A DNA stretch of 64,000 nt, taken from Cryobacterium sp. SO2 (GTDB lineage: Bacteria; Actinomycetota; Actinomycetes; Actinomycetales; Microbacteriaceae). The position numbers and the translations under genes were made by a program. Each line of letters starts with the position of its first letter. The stretch's first letter is position 1. The notes beneath the pieces are model-generated. The model was not told the DNA's origin. It saw only the letters and a list, made by a program, of their open reading frames with translations, and made no database searches. Where the stretch lies: positions 744,001 to 808,000 of the forward strand of contig NZ_CP117849.1 of the NCBI RefSeq assembly GCF_026151165.2, read 5' to 3'. This document shows, piece by piece, positions 1-7,776 of this stretch.

Positions 1-759
1 CATCACGGAGTAGATCGTGAGCAGGTTGGCCACGCCGGGCTTGTTCTCCCGGTCGAAGACCACACCGCCCTCGGCGTCGGTCACGGCGCGCATGATCTTC
101 TTGGCCGTCACCGACGGCTCGTCGAGCATCCAGATCACACCGGCGTGCGACTCGGCCGACTTCGACATCTTCGAGGTCGGGTTCTGCAGGTCGTAGATCT
201 TGGCGGTGTCGCGGATGATCGAGGCCTCCGGCACCGTGAAGGTGTCGCCGAACCGGGAGTTGAACCGGGCCGCCAGGTCGCGGGTGAGCTCCACGTGCTG
301 GCGCTGGTCTTCGCCCACCGGCACGATCTCGGTCTGGAAGAGCAGGATGTCGGCGGCCATCAGCACCGGGTAGGCGAACAGGCCCACCGTGGTGGCGTCG
401 GCACCCTGCTTCTGCGACTTGTCCTTGAACTGCGTCATCCGGCTGGCCTCGCCGAACCCGGTGAGGGTGTTCAGCGCCCAGGCCAGCTGTGCGTGCGCGG
501 CCACGTGCGACTGCACGTACAGGGTCGACTCGGCCGGGTCGATGCCGGCGGCGATGTACTGCGCGGCGGTGGCGCGGGTGTTCTCCCGCAGCTTCGCCGG
601 GTCCTGCGCCACGGTGATGGCGTGCAGGTCCACGATCGAGAAGAACGCGTCGTGGGTCTGCTGCAGCTTCTTCCAGTTCAGCAGCGCACCGATGTAGTTG
701 CCGATCTGCAACGAGTCGGCGGAGGGCTGCATGCCGGAGTAGAGGCGGGTCTTGGTCAT
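1..759 (-). CDS. trpS: Tryptophanyl-tRNA synthetase (3' end outside window)
   Basis: Class I aminoacyl-tRNA synthetase that charges tRNA-Trp in the cytoplasm. Only the first 253 codons are present and the gene runs off the left edge. Family members are about 335 residues, so roughly the last quarter is unseen. The N-terminus MTKTRLYSGMQPS leads into the class I signature, with QIGN at residues 18-21 standing for HIGH and followed by NYIGAL. The KMSKS loop is intact at residues 197-201. The ATG at 759 has only a weak purine-rich stretch (GAAAG) upstream. It lies 51 nt downstream of xthA on the same strand and may be cotranscribed. Both catalytic signatures are present, so the assignment is firm. 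Confidence 0.96.
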   Translation of the reverse strand, partial: MTKTRLYSGMQPSADSLQIGNYIGALLNWKKLQQTHDAFFSIVDLHAITVAQDPAKLRENTRATAAQYIAAGIDPAESTLYVQSHVAAHAQLAWALNTLTGFGEASRMTQFKDKSQKQGADATTVGLFAYPVLMAADILLFQTEIVPVGEDQRQHVELTRDLAARFNSRFGDTFTVPEASIIRDTAKIYDLQNPTSKMSKSAESHAGVIWMLDEPSVTAKKIMRAVTDAEGGVVFDRENKPGVANLLTIYSVM

Positions 760-810
760 GATGGGGTGTCTTTCGTCAAACGGTGGGCCGCGGTGCGGCG
801 AGAAGAAGAA

Positions 811-1668
811 CTAGATGTTGTAGTCGACGACCACGGGGGCGTGGTCGGACCAGCGCTGGTCGTAGGCATCCGCCCGGTCGACCGTGTAGTTGACGACGGA
901 TGCCGCCAGTGCGGGCGTCGCGAGCTGGTAGTCGATGCGCCAGCCGGTGTCGTTGTCGAACGCCTGGCCGCGCCACGACCACCAGGTGAACGGTCCGTCC
1001 ATCTCGCCGGCGGCCTTGCGGCCCACGTCCACCCAGCCCAGGCCCGCGCCGTTGTTGTAGTCGGCCTCGTCCTCGGCGCCGAGGATCTTGTCGAAGTAGG
1101 CGCGTTCTTCCGGCAGGAAGCCGGCCCGCTTGACGTTGCCCTTCCAGTTCTTGATGTCGAGCTTGCGGTGACCCACGTTGAGGTCGCCGAGCACCACGAC
1201 CCGGTCGCTGTGCGCGGCCAGTTCGGGCAGCCGGACGAGCATGGAGTCGAGGAAGGTGAACTTCTCGACCTGCTTGGGGGTGTCCACCTCGCCGGAGTGC
1301 ACGTAGGTGCTCACCACGGTGACGATCTTGCCGTTCACCTCGTAGTCGGCCTCGAGCCAGCGGCCGGCGCTGTCGAAGTCGGGGTGGCCCAGTTCGACCC
1401 GGTGGATCGACGCGCTCTTGCGGCTGGCGATGGCCACGCCGGCGCGCCCCTTGGCCGTGGCCGGGTCGTGCAGGATGTTCCAGTCCGGGCCGAGCAGACC
1501 CTCGATGTCTTCGGTCGAGGCGCGCACCTCCTGGATCGCGAGAATGTCGACGTCCCGGGTGGCGAGCCAGTCGCCCATGCCCTTCCGGAATGCGGCGCGG
1601 ATGCCGTTGGTGTTGATGCTGGCGATGCGCAGGGGCTGAATGGACTCTGATGCGGGAGAAGACGGCAT
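811..1668 (-). CDS. xthA: Exodeoxyribonuclease III (AP endonuclease)
   Basis: Exonuclease III / AP endonuclease of the EEP fold. It cuts the backbone 5' of abasic sites and trims 3' ends in base-excision repair. The 285 residues are slightly longer than usual because of a short polar N-terminus (residues 1-12). The metal and catalytic residues are all visible: N21 in NTNGIRA, E47 in IQEVRA, D162 and N164 in LGDLNVGH, and the terminal SDHAPV with H276. The start at 1668 is supported by a -10-like TAGAAT exactly 6 nt upstream, which implies a leaderless transcript. trpS follows 51 nt downstream. Confidence 0.95.
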   Translation of the reverse strand: MPSSPASESIQPLRIASINTNGIRAAFRKGMGDWLATRDVDILAIQEVRASTEDIEGLLGPDWNILHDPATAKGRAGVAIASRKSASIHRVELGHPDFDSAGRWLEADYEVNGKIVTVVSTYVHSGEVDTPKQVEKFTFLDSMLVRLPELAAHSDRVVVLGDLNVGHRKLDIKNWKGNVKRAGFLPEERAYFDKILGAEDEADYNNGAGLGWVDVGRKAAGEMDGPFTWWSWRGQAFDNDTGWRIDYQLATPALAASVVNYTVDRADAYDQRWSDHAPVVVDYNI

Positions 1669-1674
1669 GCGCCG

Positions 1675-1680
1675 ATTCTA
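1675..1680 (-). promoter_or_regulatory. -10 hexamer of xthA (leaderless)
   Basis: TAGAAT on the minus strand ends 6 nt before the xthA ATG, so transcription would begin at or next to the start codon. No convincing -35 was seen. Confidence 0.5.
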
Positions 1681-1706
1681 CCGAGTGCCACCGACACCGG
1701 CCGGGG

Positions 1707-2777
1707 CTACCGCTCGGCCGGCTCCGTCACGCCGTACTTCTCGGCGCGCTGCTGGGCGCGGCGCAACCGCCGGTTGCTGCCGGGCCGTTGCAACCAGGAT
1801 GCGCTCTCCCGGGCCAGCCGCGCTTGCCGCAGTTCCACGGTGGCGGCCAGGCGCAGCGCGTCGGCCTCCTTCTCCTCTTCGATCTTCTTCGTCTCGTCTG
1901 CGCTCAGGCTCGACGGCGGGATGCCGGCGTCTTGCATGCCGACCGCGATCCAGGAGGCGGAGATCAGGGTGACGGTGGAGGTGAGGTTGAACCAGATCAA
2001 CAGACCGATGATCACCGCGAAGCCGGCCAGGAGCGGGTTCTTGGCCGCGCCGCCGAGGAGGGCAGCGCCGAGTACCTTGAGCACGCCCAGCGCGATCGCA
2101 CCGAGCAGCGAGCCCACCAGCAGGTTCCGCCAGGGGATGCGCACGTGCGAGAGCACCCGGAACAGGGCGGCGAGGGTGATGGTGTCGATGAGGAGCACGA
2201 TCAGCAGGGCGACGGTCTGGCTAGACGCGACGAACCAGAACGAGTCGGCGCCCTGTCCGAACAGGCCCAGAAACCAGCGCAGCAGTTCGGTGCTCACGAT
2301 CGAGATGACGGCGGAGACCACGAGAGCCAGACCGAACAGAAGGCCGAGGCCGAGCTCGCGCAGCTTCACAAGAACGAAGAACGTGGTCTCCTGGCCCATG
2401 CCGAAGATGCCGCGCACGGCCTGCGAGGTGGTGTTCAGCCAGCCCAGGGTAGTGGCGAGCAGACCGACCAGGGCGAGAGCGCCGCTCCAGGTGAGTGCGC
2501 CGGTACTGGCCAGATCCTTCGGGTCGATGCCACCGTCACCGATCAGGCCGGGTATCGACTGGTTGATGATCACGAACAACTGATCGAGCAATTGCGGGTT
2601 CGCGGCCAGCCACAATCCGGCAACCGAGAACACCAGCCAGAGAGCGGCAAAGATCGCGAAGATCGCCTGGTAGGCCATGCCGGCGGCCAGAATCGGTCCG
2701 CGGCTCTGGCCGAAGTGGGTGTACACCCGCGCAGGCCGTGAGGCCATGACGCGCTTGATGAGGTCGCCGATCTTCAT
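1707..2777 (-). CDS. YihY/BrkB-family inner membrane protein
   Basis: Polytopic membrane protein of the YihY/virulence factor BrkB family (formerly called RNase BN by mistake); its molecular role is not established. The 356 residues contain about six hydrophobic segments between residues 25 and 290. Family-like stretches include GMAYQAIFAIFAALW near residue 33 and a WNTTSQAVR-like segment (GWLNTTSQAVRGIFG) near residue 118. The C-terminal 70 residues are charged and probably cytoplasmic (ETKKIEEEKEAD, then an Arg-rich tail). The ATG at 2777 is preceded at 6 nt by TAGGCT, again fitting a leaderless start. The gene is separated from the sdh operon by a hairpin and sits upstream of xthA on the same strand. 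Confidence 0.85.
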   Translation of the reverse strand: MKIGDLIKRVMASRPARVYTHFGQSRGPILAAGMAYQAIFAIFAALWLVFSVAGLWLAANPQLLDQLFVIINQSIPGLIGDGGIDPKDLASTGALTWSGALALVGLLATTLGWLNTTSQAVRGIFGMGQETTFFVLVKLRELGLGLLFGLALVVSAVISIVSTELLRWFLGLFGQGADSFWFVASSQTVALLIVLLIDTITLAALFRVLSHVRIPWRNLLVGSLLGAIALGVLKVLGAALLGGAAKNPLLAGFAVIIGLLIWFNLTSTVTLISASWIAVGMQDAGIPPSSLSADETKKIEEEKEADALRLAATVELRQARLARESASWLQRPGSNRRLRRAQQRAEKYGVTEPAER

Positions 2778-2783
2778 CGCTCC

Positions 2784-2789
2784 AGCCTA
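2784..2789 (-). promoter_or_regulatory. -10 hexamer of the yihY-like gene (leaderless)
   Basis: TAGGCT on the minus strand, 6 nt before the ATG at 2777. No clear -35 partner. Confidence 0.45.
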
Positions 2790-2824
2790 GCCAGAGGGTG
2801 TGCCCCAACCGGGCGTTAACCACA

Positions 2825-2847
2825 AACGGCGGCCAGAGGCCGCCGTT
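2825..2847 (-). terminator. Hairpin terminating the sdh operon
   Basis: Perfect 10-bp inverted repeat, AACGGCGGCC and its complement, with a 3-nt loop. It lies 22 nt past the sdhB stop and, read on the minus strand, is followed by TTGTGG. Position and symmetry fit a rho-independent-type terminator with a poor U tract, as is common in high-GC actinobacteria. Confidence 0.6.
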
Positions 2848-2869
2848 CGTGAGAAATCCGTAAGGACTT

Positions 2870-3631
2870 TTAGGGCTTACCGCGCATGATGGCCTGCTTG
2901 ACCTCGGCGATGGCCTGCGTCACCTGGATCCCGCGCGGGCAGGCTTCGGTGCAGTTGAAGGTCGTGCGGCAACGCCAGACGCCTTCCTTGTCGTTGAGGA
3001 TGTCCAGGCGCACGGCGGCGTTCTCGTCGCGGGAGTCGAAGATGAACCGGTGTGCGTTCACGATCGCGGCCGGGCCGAAGTACTGGCCGTCGGTCCAGAA
3101 GACCGGGCAGCTCGACGTGCACGCGGCGCAGAGGATGCACTTGGTGGTGTCGTCGAAGCGTTCGCGCTGGGCGACGGTCTGGATGCGCTCCTTGCCGTCC
3201 TTGGGCGTGTTCTGCGCCATCAGGAACGGCTGCACCTCGCGGAAGGACGCGAAGAACGGCTCCATGTCCACGATCAGGTCCTTCTCCAGCGGGAGGCCCT
3301 TGATGGCCTCCACCGTCACCGGCTTGGTGATGTCGAGATCCTTGATCAGGGTCTTGCAGGCCAACCGATTGCGCCCGTTGATGCGCATAGCGTCCGAGCC
3401 GCAGATGCCGTGCGCGCAGGAGCGGCGGAAGCTCAACGAGCCGTCCTGTTCCCACTTGATCTTGTGCAGGGCGTCCAGGATGCGGTCCGTCGCGTACATT
3501 TCGACGTCGTAGTTCTCCCAGTGCGGGTCTTCGTCGGTCTCCGGGTTGAACCGGCGCACCGACAGGGTGACCGTGAACGACTGGATCTCTTCGGGAACCG
3601 CCGGAGGCTTCTCGAGGGTGGGGGTGCTCAC
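2870..3631 (-). CDS. sdhB: Succinate dehydrogenase iron-sulfur subunit
   Basis: Electron-transfer subunit of complex II. It carries electrons from the SdhA flavin through three Fe-S clusters to the membrane quinone site. The 253 residues are normal length. All cluster motifs are present: the [2Fe-2S] loop CAHGICGSDA followed by a distal Cys (RLACKT), then CILCAACTSSCP and CRTTFNCTEACP for the [4Fe-4S] and [3Fe-4S] clusters. The start is GTG at 3631, whose first G is the last base of the sdhA TAG stop (TAGTG), so translation is probably coupled. Gene order sdhC-D-A-B on the minus strand is that of actinobacterial and proteobacterial operons. Confidence 0.97.
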   Translation of the reverse strand: MSTPTLEKPPAVPEEIQSFTVTLSVRRFNPETDEDPHWENYDVEMYATDRILDALHKIKWEQDGSLSFRRSCAHGICGSDAMRINGRNRLACKTLIKDLDITKPVTVEAIKGLPLEKDLIVDMEPFFASFREVQPFLMAQNTPKDGKERIQTVAQRERFDDTTKCILCAACTSSCPVFWTDGQYFGPAAIVNAHRFIFDSRDENAAVRLDILNDKEGVWRCRTTFNCTEACPRGIQVTQAIAEVKQAIMRGKP

Positions 3632-5445
3632 TAGTACTTCCTCTCCATCGGCTGGTAACGCGTAATGGTCACGGGCTTCCAGTCGAGCGAAATGTGGTCG
3701 GCGGCATCCGCCGACAGGGCGTCGCCCGACAGGTACGCCATGGTGTGCTGCAGGTAGTTCACGTCGTCGCGCAGCGGGTAGTCGTCGCGCATGTGGCCGC
3801 CGCGGCTCTCCTTGCGGTTGCGGGCGGAGAACACCACCACCTCGGCCAGGTCGAGCAGGAAGCCCAGTTCGACGGCCTCGAGCAGGTCGGTGTTGAACCG
3901 GCGGCCCTTGTCCTGCACGCCGATGTTCTTGTAGCGCTCGCGCAGCAGGTGGATGGTCTCGGTGACCTCGGAGAGGGACTCGTCGGTGCGGAAGACCTGG
4001 GCCTTGGCGTCCATGACCTCCTGCAGTTCACGGCGGAGCACCGCGATGCGCTCGGTGCCGGTCGAGGTGCGGATGGTGGCGAGCAGCTCCCGCACGAACT
4101 TGGCCGGGTCCTCGGGCAGCGGCACGAACTCCGCGGTCTTGACGTACTCCACGGCGTTGTTGCCGGCGCGCTTGCCGAACACGTTGATGTCCAGCAGCGA
4201 GTTGGTGCCGAGCCGGTTGGAGCCGTGCACCGACACGCAGGCGCATTCGCCGGCGGCGTAGAGTCCGGGAACGACGGTGGTGTTGTCGCGCAGCACCTCC
4301 GCCTTGACGTTGGTGGGGATGCCGCCCATCGCGTAGTGCGCGGTGGGCATCACGGGCACGGGCTCGGTGACCGGGTCGACGCCGAGGTAGGTGCGGGCGA
4401 ACTCGGTGATGTCGGGCAGCTTGGTCTCGAGCACCTCTGCGCCCAGGTGGGTGCAGTCCAGGTAGACGTAGTCCTTGTTGGGGCCGGCGCCGCGGCCTTC
4501 CGCGACCTCCTTGACCATGCAGCGGGCCACGATGTCACGCGGGGCGAGGTCCTTGATGGTGGGCGCGTAGCGCTCCATGAACCGCTCGCCGCTGGCGTTT
4601 CGCAGGATGGCGCCCTCACCGCGGGCGCCCTCGGTGAGCAGGATGCCCAGGCCGGCCAGGCCGGTCGGGTGGAACTGGAAGAACTCCATGTCCTCCAGCG
4701 GCAGGCCCTTCCGCCAGATGATGCCCACGCCGTCGCCGGTGAGGGTGTGCGCGTTGGAGGTGGTCTTGTAGATCTTGCCGAAGCCGCCGGTGGCGAAGAT
4801 GAACGCCTTGCCGGAGAAGACGTGCAGCTCGCCGCTCGCGAGGTCGTAGGCGACCACACCGGAGGGCTGGTCGACACCGTCGACGTTGGTCATGATCAGG
4901 TCGAGCACGTAGAACTCGTTGAAGAAGTTGATGCCGCGCTTGACGCAGTTCTGGTACAGCGTCTGCAGGATCATGTGGCCGGTGCGGTCGGCGGCGTAGC
5001 AGGCGCGGCGCACCGGGCTCTTGCCGTGGTCGCGGGTGTGGCCGCCGAAGCGGCGCTGGTCGATCTTGCCCTCGGGGGTGCGGTTGAACGGCAGGCCCAT
5101 GTTCTCGAGGTCGATGACGGCGTCGATGGCTTCCTTGGCGAGGATCTCCGCGGCGTCCTGGTCGACGAGGTAGTCGCCGCCCTTGACGGTGTCGAAGGTG
5201 TGCCACTCCCAGTTGTCTTCCTCCACGTTCGCCAGGGCGGCGGCCATGCCGCCCTGCGCCGCGCCGGTGTGCGAGCGGGTGGGGTAGAGCTTCGAGATCA
5301 CGGCGGTGGATGCGTTCGGTCCGGCCTCGATGGCGGCCCGCATGCCCGCTCCTCCCGCCCCGATGATGACGATGTCGAACTGGTGGTAGTGCACCCCGTC
5401 GACGATGGTGGATTCAACGGGGTTGGTCACAGGTGCATCCGTCAT
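3631..5445 (-). CDS. sdhA: Succinate dehydrogenase flavoprotein subunit
   Basis: Catalytic subunit of complex II, oxidising succinate to fumarate with covalently bound FAD. The 604 residues match the family. The dinucleotide-binding motif IIGAGGAG begins at residue 27. The FAD-linking histidine is H59 in RSHTGAAQGG. Substrate and active-site segments include QFHPTGL, the RGEGAIL region, GGIPTNV and the C-terminal RESRGGHMRDDYP. The open frame extends far upstream to 6399, but that extension is Arg/Pro-rich and antisense to sdhC/sdhD. The true start is the ATG at 5445 (MTDAPVTNPVES). It lies 26 nt after sdhD and overlaps sdhB by one base. Confidence 0.97.
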   Translation of the reverse strand: MTDAPVTNPVESTIVDGVHYHQFDIVIIGAGGAGMRAAIEAGPNASTAVISKLYPTRSHTGAAQGGMAAALANVEEDNWEWHTFDTVKGGDYLVDQDAAEILAKEAIDAVIDLENMGLPFNRTPEGKIDQRRFGGHTRDHGKSPVRRACYAADRTGHMILQTLYQNCVKRGINFFNEFYVLDLIMTNVDGVDQPSGVVAYDLASGELHVFSGKAFIFATGGFGKIYKTTSNAHTLTGDGVGIIWRKGLPLEDMEFFQFHPTGLAGLGILLTEGARGEGAILRNASGERFMERYAPTIKDLAPRDIVARCMVKEVAEGRGAGPNKDYVYLDCTHLGAEVLETKLPDITEFARTYLGVDPVTEPVPVMPTAHYAMGGIPTNVKAEVLRDNTTVVPGLYAAGECACVSVHGSNRLGTNSLLDINVFGKRAGNNAVEYVKTAEFVPLPEDPAKFVRELLATIRTSTGTERIAVLRRELQEVMDAKAQVFRTDESLSEVTETIHLLRERYKNIGVQDKGRRFNTDLLEAVELGFLLDLAEVVVFSARNRKESRGGHMRDDYPLRDDVNYLQHTMAYLSGDALSADAADHISLDWKPVTITRYQPMERKY

Positions 5446-5471
5446 GAAAGTTTTTGCAGCTCCTCGAGGGC

Positions 5472-5924
5472 CTAAAGGGCCTGGCAGAAAGTGGGCAGAA
5501 GGTCGGCAGGCTGGCCGGCCGGGCAGGCGTCGAAGGTGAACACCACGAGCGTGCCGAGCACGATCAGGATGACCACCGCGGCGAGGATCGCCGATTTGAG
5601 GATGCCGCGGCCGACGCGTGTCGTGGCGTAGTCGTTCACGAGGGTGCGCATGCCGTTGCCGCCGTGGATGAGTGCGAGCCAGAGCATCGCCACGTCCCAC
5701 CACTGCCAGAACGGGTTGGAGAGCTTGCCGGCGACGAAGGCGAAGTTGAGGGCGCTGACGCCCTCGCCCACCATCAGGTTCACGAACAGGTGGCCGAAGA
5801 TCAGCACCACCAGCACGATGCCGGAGACGCGCATGTAGATCCAGCCCCACTTCTCCCAGTTCACGCCGCGTTTGCGCGGGGCGCGGGCGTACGGGCTGCG
5901 GGGGGCGGCGAGTGTCGAGGTCAT
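5472..5924 (-). CDS. sdhD: Succinate dehydrogenase membrane anchor subunit
   Basis: Second membrane anchor of complex II, forming part of the haem and quinone sites with SdhC. The 150 residues hold three transmembrane segments, near 32-52, 70-95 and 112-132. The first is preceded by the WEKWGWIYMRVSGI stretch and includes HLFVNLM. The loop before the third segment carries HGGNGMRTLVNDY, which is typical of actinobacterial SdhD. The C-terminal tail (FDACPAGQPADLL) is short and polar. It sits between sdhC (12 nt) and sdhA (26 nt). Cysteine-containing tails of this type are unremarkable. Confidence 0.92.
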   Translation of the reverse strand: MTSTLAAPRSPYARAPRKRGVNWEKWGWIYMRVSGIVLVVLIFGHLFVNLMVGEGVSALNFAFVAGKLSNPFWQWWDVAMLWLALIHGGNGMRTLVNDYATTRVGRGILKSAILAAVVILIVLGTLVVFTFDACPAGQPADLLPTFCQAL

Positions 5925-5936
5925 GATCCTGCCCTC

Positions 5937-6350
5937 CTAGTGGCTGAACACGTTGATCAGGTGGCGGGGCGCGAAGCCGAGCATGGTGACCACCCAGAGG
6001 CCGATCACCACGTAGAACAGCACCCGCTGGTACTTCGCGTTCCAGAAGTCGATCGCGATGATCCGCAGGCCGTTGAAGGCGTGGAACACGATCGCGGCGA
6101 CGAGGGCCAGTTCGCCCAGGCCCATGATGGGCGTCTGGTACTGGCTGATCACCGCGTTGTACGCCTCTGGACTGACCCGCACGAGGGCGGTGTCGAGGAT
6201 GTGCACGAGGAGGAAGAAGAAGATCGCGACCCCGGTGATCCGGTGCAACACCCAGGACCACATGCCCTCGCGGCCGCGGTAGAGCGTTCCGGCCGGGCGA
6301 CGTGACGTCGTCCTCCGCTGAGCTGTCAGGGTCCCTGCCGATTTTGGCAT
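5937..6350 (-). CDS. sdhC: Succinate dehydrogenase cytochrome b556 subunit
   Basis: First membrane anchor of complex II. The 137 residues have three transmembrane helices (about 34-56, 75-97 and 108-130) and the SdhC signature SWVLHRITGVAIFFF, followed by HILDTALV. The histidines in LHRITG and LVHILD are candidate haem/quinone-site residues. The ATG at 6350 is preferred over the in-frame TTG two codons upstream: GGGAGG lies 7 nt before the ATG but abuts the TTG. It is the first gene of sdhCDAB, so the promoter must be in 6351-6543. Confidence 0.93.
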   Translation of the reverse strand: MPKSAGTLTAQRRTTSRRPAGTLYRGREGMWSWVLHRITGVAIFFFLLVHILDTALVRVSPEAYNAVISQYQTPIMGLGELALVAAIVFHAFNGLRIIAIDFWNAKYQRVLFYVVIGLWVVTMLGFAPRHLINVFSH

Positions 6351-6450
6351 GACCAACCCTCCCTGGCTGAGTCGTGACCCCTGCTGAACGAGGTGTCATC
6401 GTTGAACAAACACGTGCGTCTATTCTATGTCTCGATGACGAGATAAGTCT

Positions 6451-6468
6451 GGTTAGGACTGCCTAACC
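6451..6468. promoter_or_regulatory. Inverted repeat upstream of sdhC, candidate operator
   Basis: GGTTAGG and its complement CCTAACC are separated by 4 nt. On the minus strand the repeat lies about 15-25 nt upstream of a -10-like TAGAAT (about 6425-6430), which is itself about 75 nt before sdhC. The half-sites resemble parts of DtxR/IdeR iron boxes, but the spacing is wrong for that consensus, so the regulator is unknown. Confidence 0.35.
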
Positions 6469-6543
6469 GGCTCGGGCCGGCGAGGCTGCCAGAGGCTTAA
6501 GGCCCGAAAGATTCGAGGGGCGGATGCGCGGTCGCCGGCACGG

Positions 6544-7698
6544 CTATCGGCGTTGCGCGAGCGGCACCAGGGTCTCGGCGCGGTGGGAGAGTCCCTCGTC
6601 GACGACCAGCTGGTAGTAGTCGAACAGGGTGCTGCAGACGCTCTCCCAGCTGCGGCCGAGCACGGCACGCCGGCCGGCCTCGCCCATCCGGTGCCGCAGC
6701 GAGGCGTCGGCGACGAGCGCGGCCACGTGCCGGCGCAGGTCGTGGTCGACGTCGGGTTCGAACAAGAACCCGTCCACGCCGTGCTCGACGAGGTCGATCG
6801 GGCCGCCGGCCCGTGGGGCGACGACGGGCAGGCCGGCGGCATGCGCCTCCTGCAGCGTCTGCCCGAAGGTCTCCTCGGTGCCGGCGTGCAGGAACACGTC
6901 GAACGCGGCGTAGGCGTGGGCGAGCTCCTGGCCGGCGAGGCGGCCCAGCCAGGTCACCGGCAGTCCGGCCAGCGCGCGGGCCACCAGGGGAGTGGACGGC
7001 CCGTCGCCGACCAGGGCGATGCTGATGCCGGGCACCCCGCGCAGGGCCCGGAATCGTTCCACCTGCTTCTCCGGAGCGATCCGGCCCACGTAGCCGATCA
7101 CGACCTCGCCGTTCGGGGCGAGCCGCTCGCGCAGCGCCAGGGCCGCGGGGTCCCGCCGGTGGTTCGGGTGATAGCCGTCCAGGTCCACGCCCCTGGTCCA
7201 CCGGTCCAGCCGCTGCACCCCGATGCGGCGGAGATCCCGCATCGACGCGGCGGAGGGCACCAGGGTGAGGTCGGCGCCGTCGTGCACCCACTTGACGAAC
7301 CGCCAGGCCAGCCGGGTCGCCTGGCCGAGGTGGTTGCGGTGCGCGTAGCCGGCCACATCCGTCTGGAACACGGCCACGCTCGGCACGCCCAGGCGCCGGG
7401 CGGCGGCGATGCCCTGCGCGCCCAGCAGGAACGGAGACGCGGCGTGCAGCACATCCGGCTGGAAGTCGGCGAGCAGGGTGAGCACCCGGGGGTTCGGCAG
7501 CCCAACCGGGAACTGCCGGTAGGAGACGGCGGGCACGGTGTGCACCGGAAATCCGGCGTAGCTGGCCGGGGCGCCCGACGGGGCTATCACCATCGCCTCG
7601 TGCCCGCGGCGGCGCAGCTCGTCGAGTACCTTGCAGACACTCGTGGTGACCCCGCTGATAGTGGGGAGGAAGCTTTCGCTGACGACGGCGACCCTCAT
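6544..7698 (-). CDS. GT4-family glycosyltransferase, PimB/MgtA-like mannosyltransferase
   Basis: GT-B fold, GT4-type retaining glycosyltransferase of 384 residues. The N-terminal domain opens with MRVAVVSESFLPTISGV and has the acceptor loop GVTTSV. The C-terminal domain holds GYVGRIAPEKQVE and the EX7E motif (EETFGQTLQEAHAAGLP). This pattern is that of actinobacterial GDP-mannose-dependent mannosyltransferases acting on glycolipids. Assignment of mannose as donor is inferred from similarity of pattern and from the divergent neighbour, a GDP-mannose-forming enzyme. The frame runs upstream to 7728, but the ATG at 7698 fits the mature N-terminus and has TACTCT 6 nt upstream, a leaderless arrangement. 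Confidence 0.85.
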   Translation of the reverse strand: MRVAVVSESFLPTISGVTTSVCKVLDELRRRGHEAMVIAPSGAPASYAGFPVHTVPAVSYRQFPVGLPNPRVLTLLADFQPDVLHAASPFLLGAQGIAAARRLGVPSVAVFQTDVAGYAHRNHLGQATRLAWRFVKWVHDGADLTLVPSAASMRDLRRIGVQRLDRWTRGVDLDGYHPNHRRDPAALALRERLAPNGEVVIGYVGRIAPEKQVERFRALRGVPGISIALVGDGPSTPLVARALAGLPVTWLGRLAGQELAHAYAAFDVFLHAGTEETFGQTLQEAHAAGLPVVAPRAGGPIDLVEHGVDGFLFEPDVDHDLRRHVAALVADASLRHRMGEAGRRAVLGRSWESVCSTLFDYYQLVVDEGLSHRAETLVPLAQRR

Positions 7699-7704
7699 GC
7701 CCAC

Positions 7705-7710
7705 AGAGTA
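7705..7710 (-). promoter_or_regulatory. -10 hexamer of the GT4 gene (leaderless)
   Basis: TACTCT on the minus strand, 6 nt before the ATG at 7698. It pairs back to back with the manC promoter in a 78-nt divergent gap. Confidence 0.5.
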
Positions 7711-7764
7711 GGCAGCGGGTGCGTCCACCGGGTGAACCCACGGTGAACAGGGTCACGCGAGCGG

Positions 7765-7770
7765 TAGTCT
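7765..7770 (+). promoter_or_regulatory. -10 hexamer of manC (leaderless)
   Basis: TAGTCT, 6 nt before the manC ATG at 7777. No -35 was recognised. Confidence 0.5.
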
Positions 7771-7776
7771 GGCGCA

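Noticed and set aside
3631..6399. A 922-codon open frame extending sdhA upstream through sdhD and sdhC
   Set aside because: The upstream part is Arg/Pro/His-rich and out of frame with two well-supported membrane subunit genes. The SdhA fold begins at the ATG at 5445.
6451..6468. DtxR/IdeR iron box upstream of sdhC
   Set aside because: TTAGG and CCTAA half-sites are 4 nt apart, not the 9 nt of the 19-bp consensus. It is kept only as an unidentified inverted repeat.
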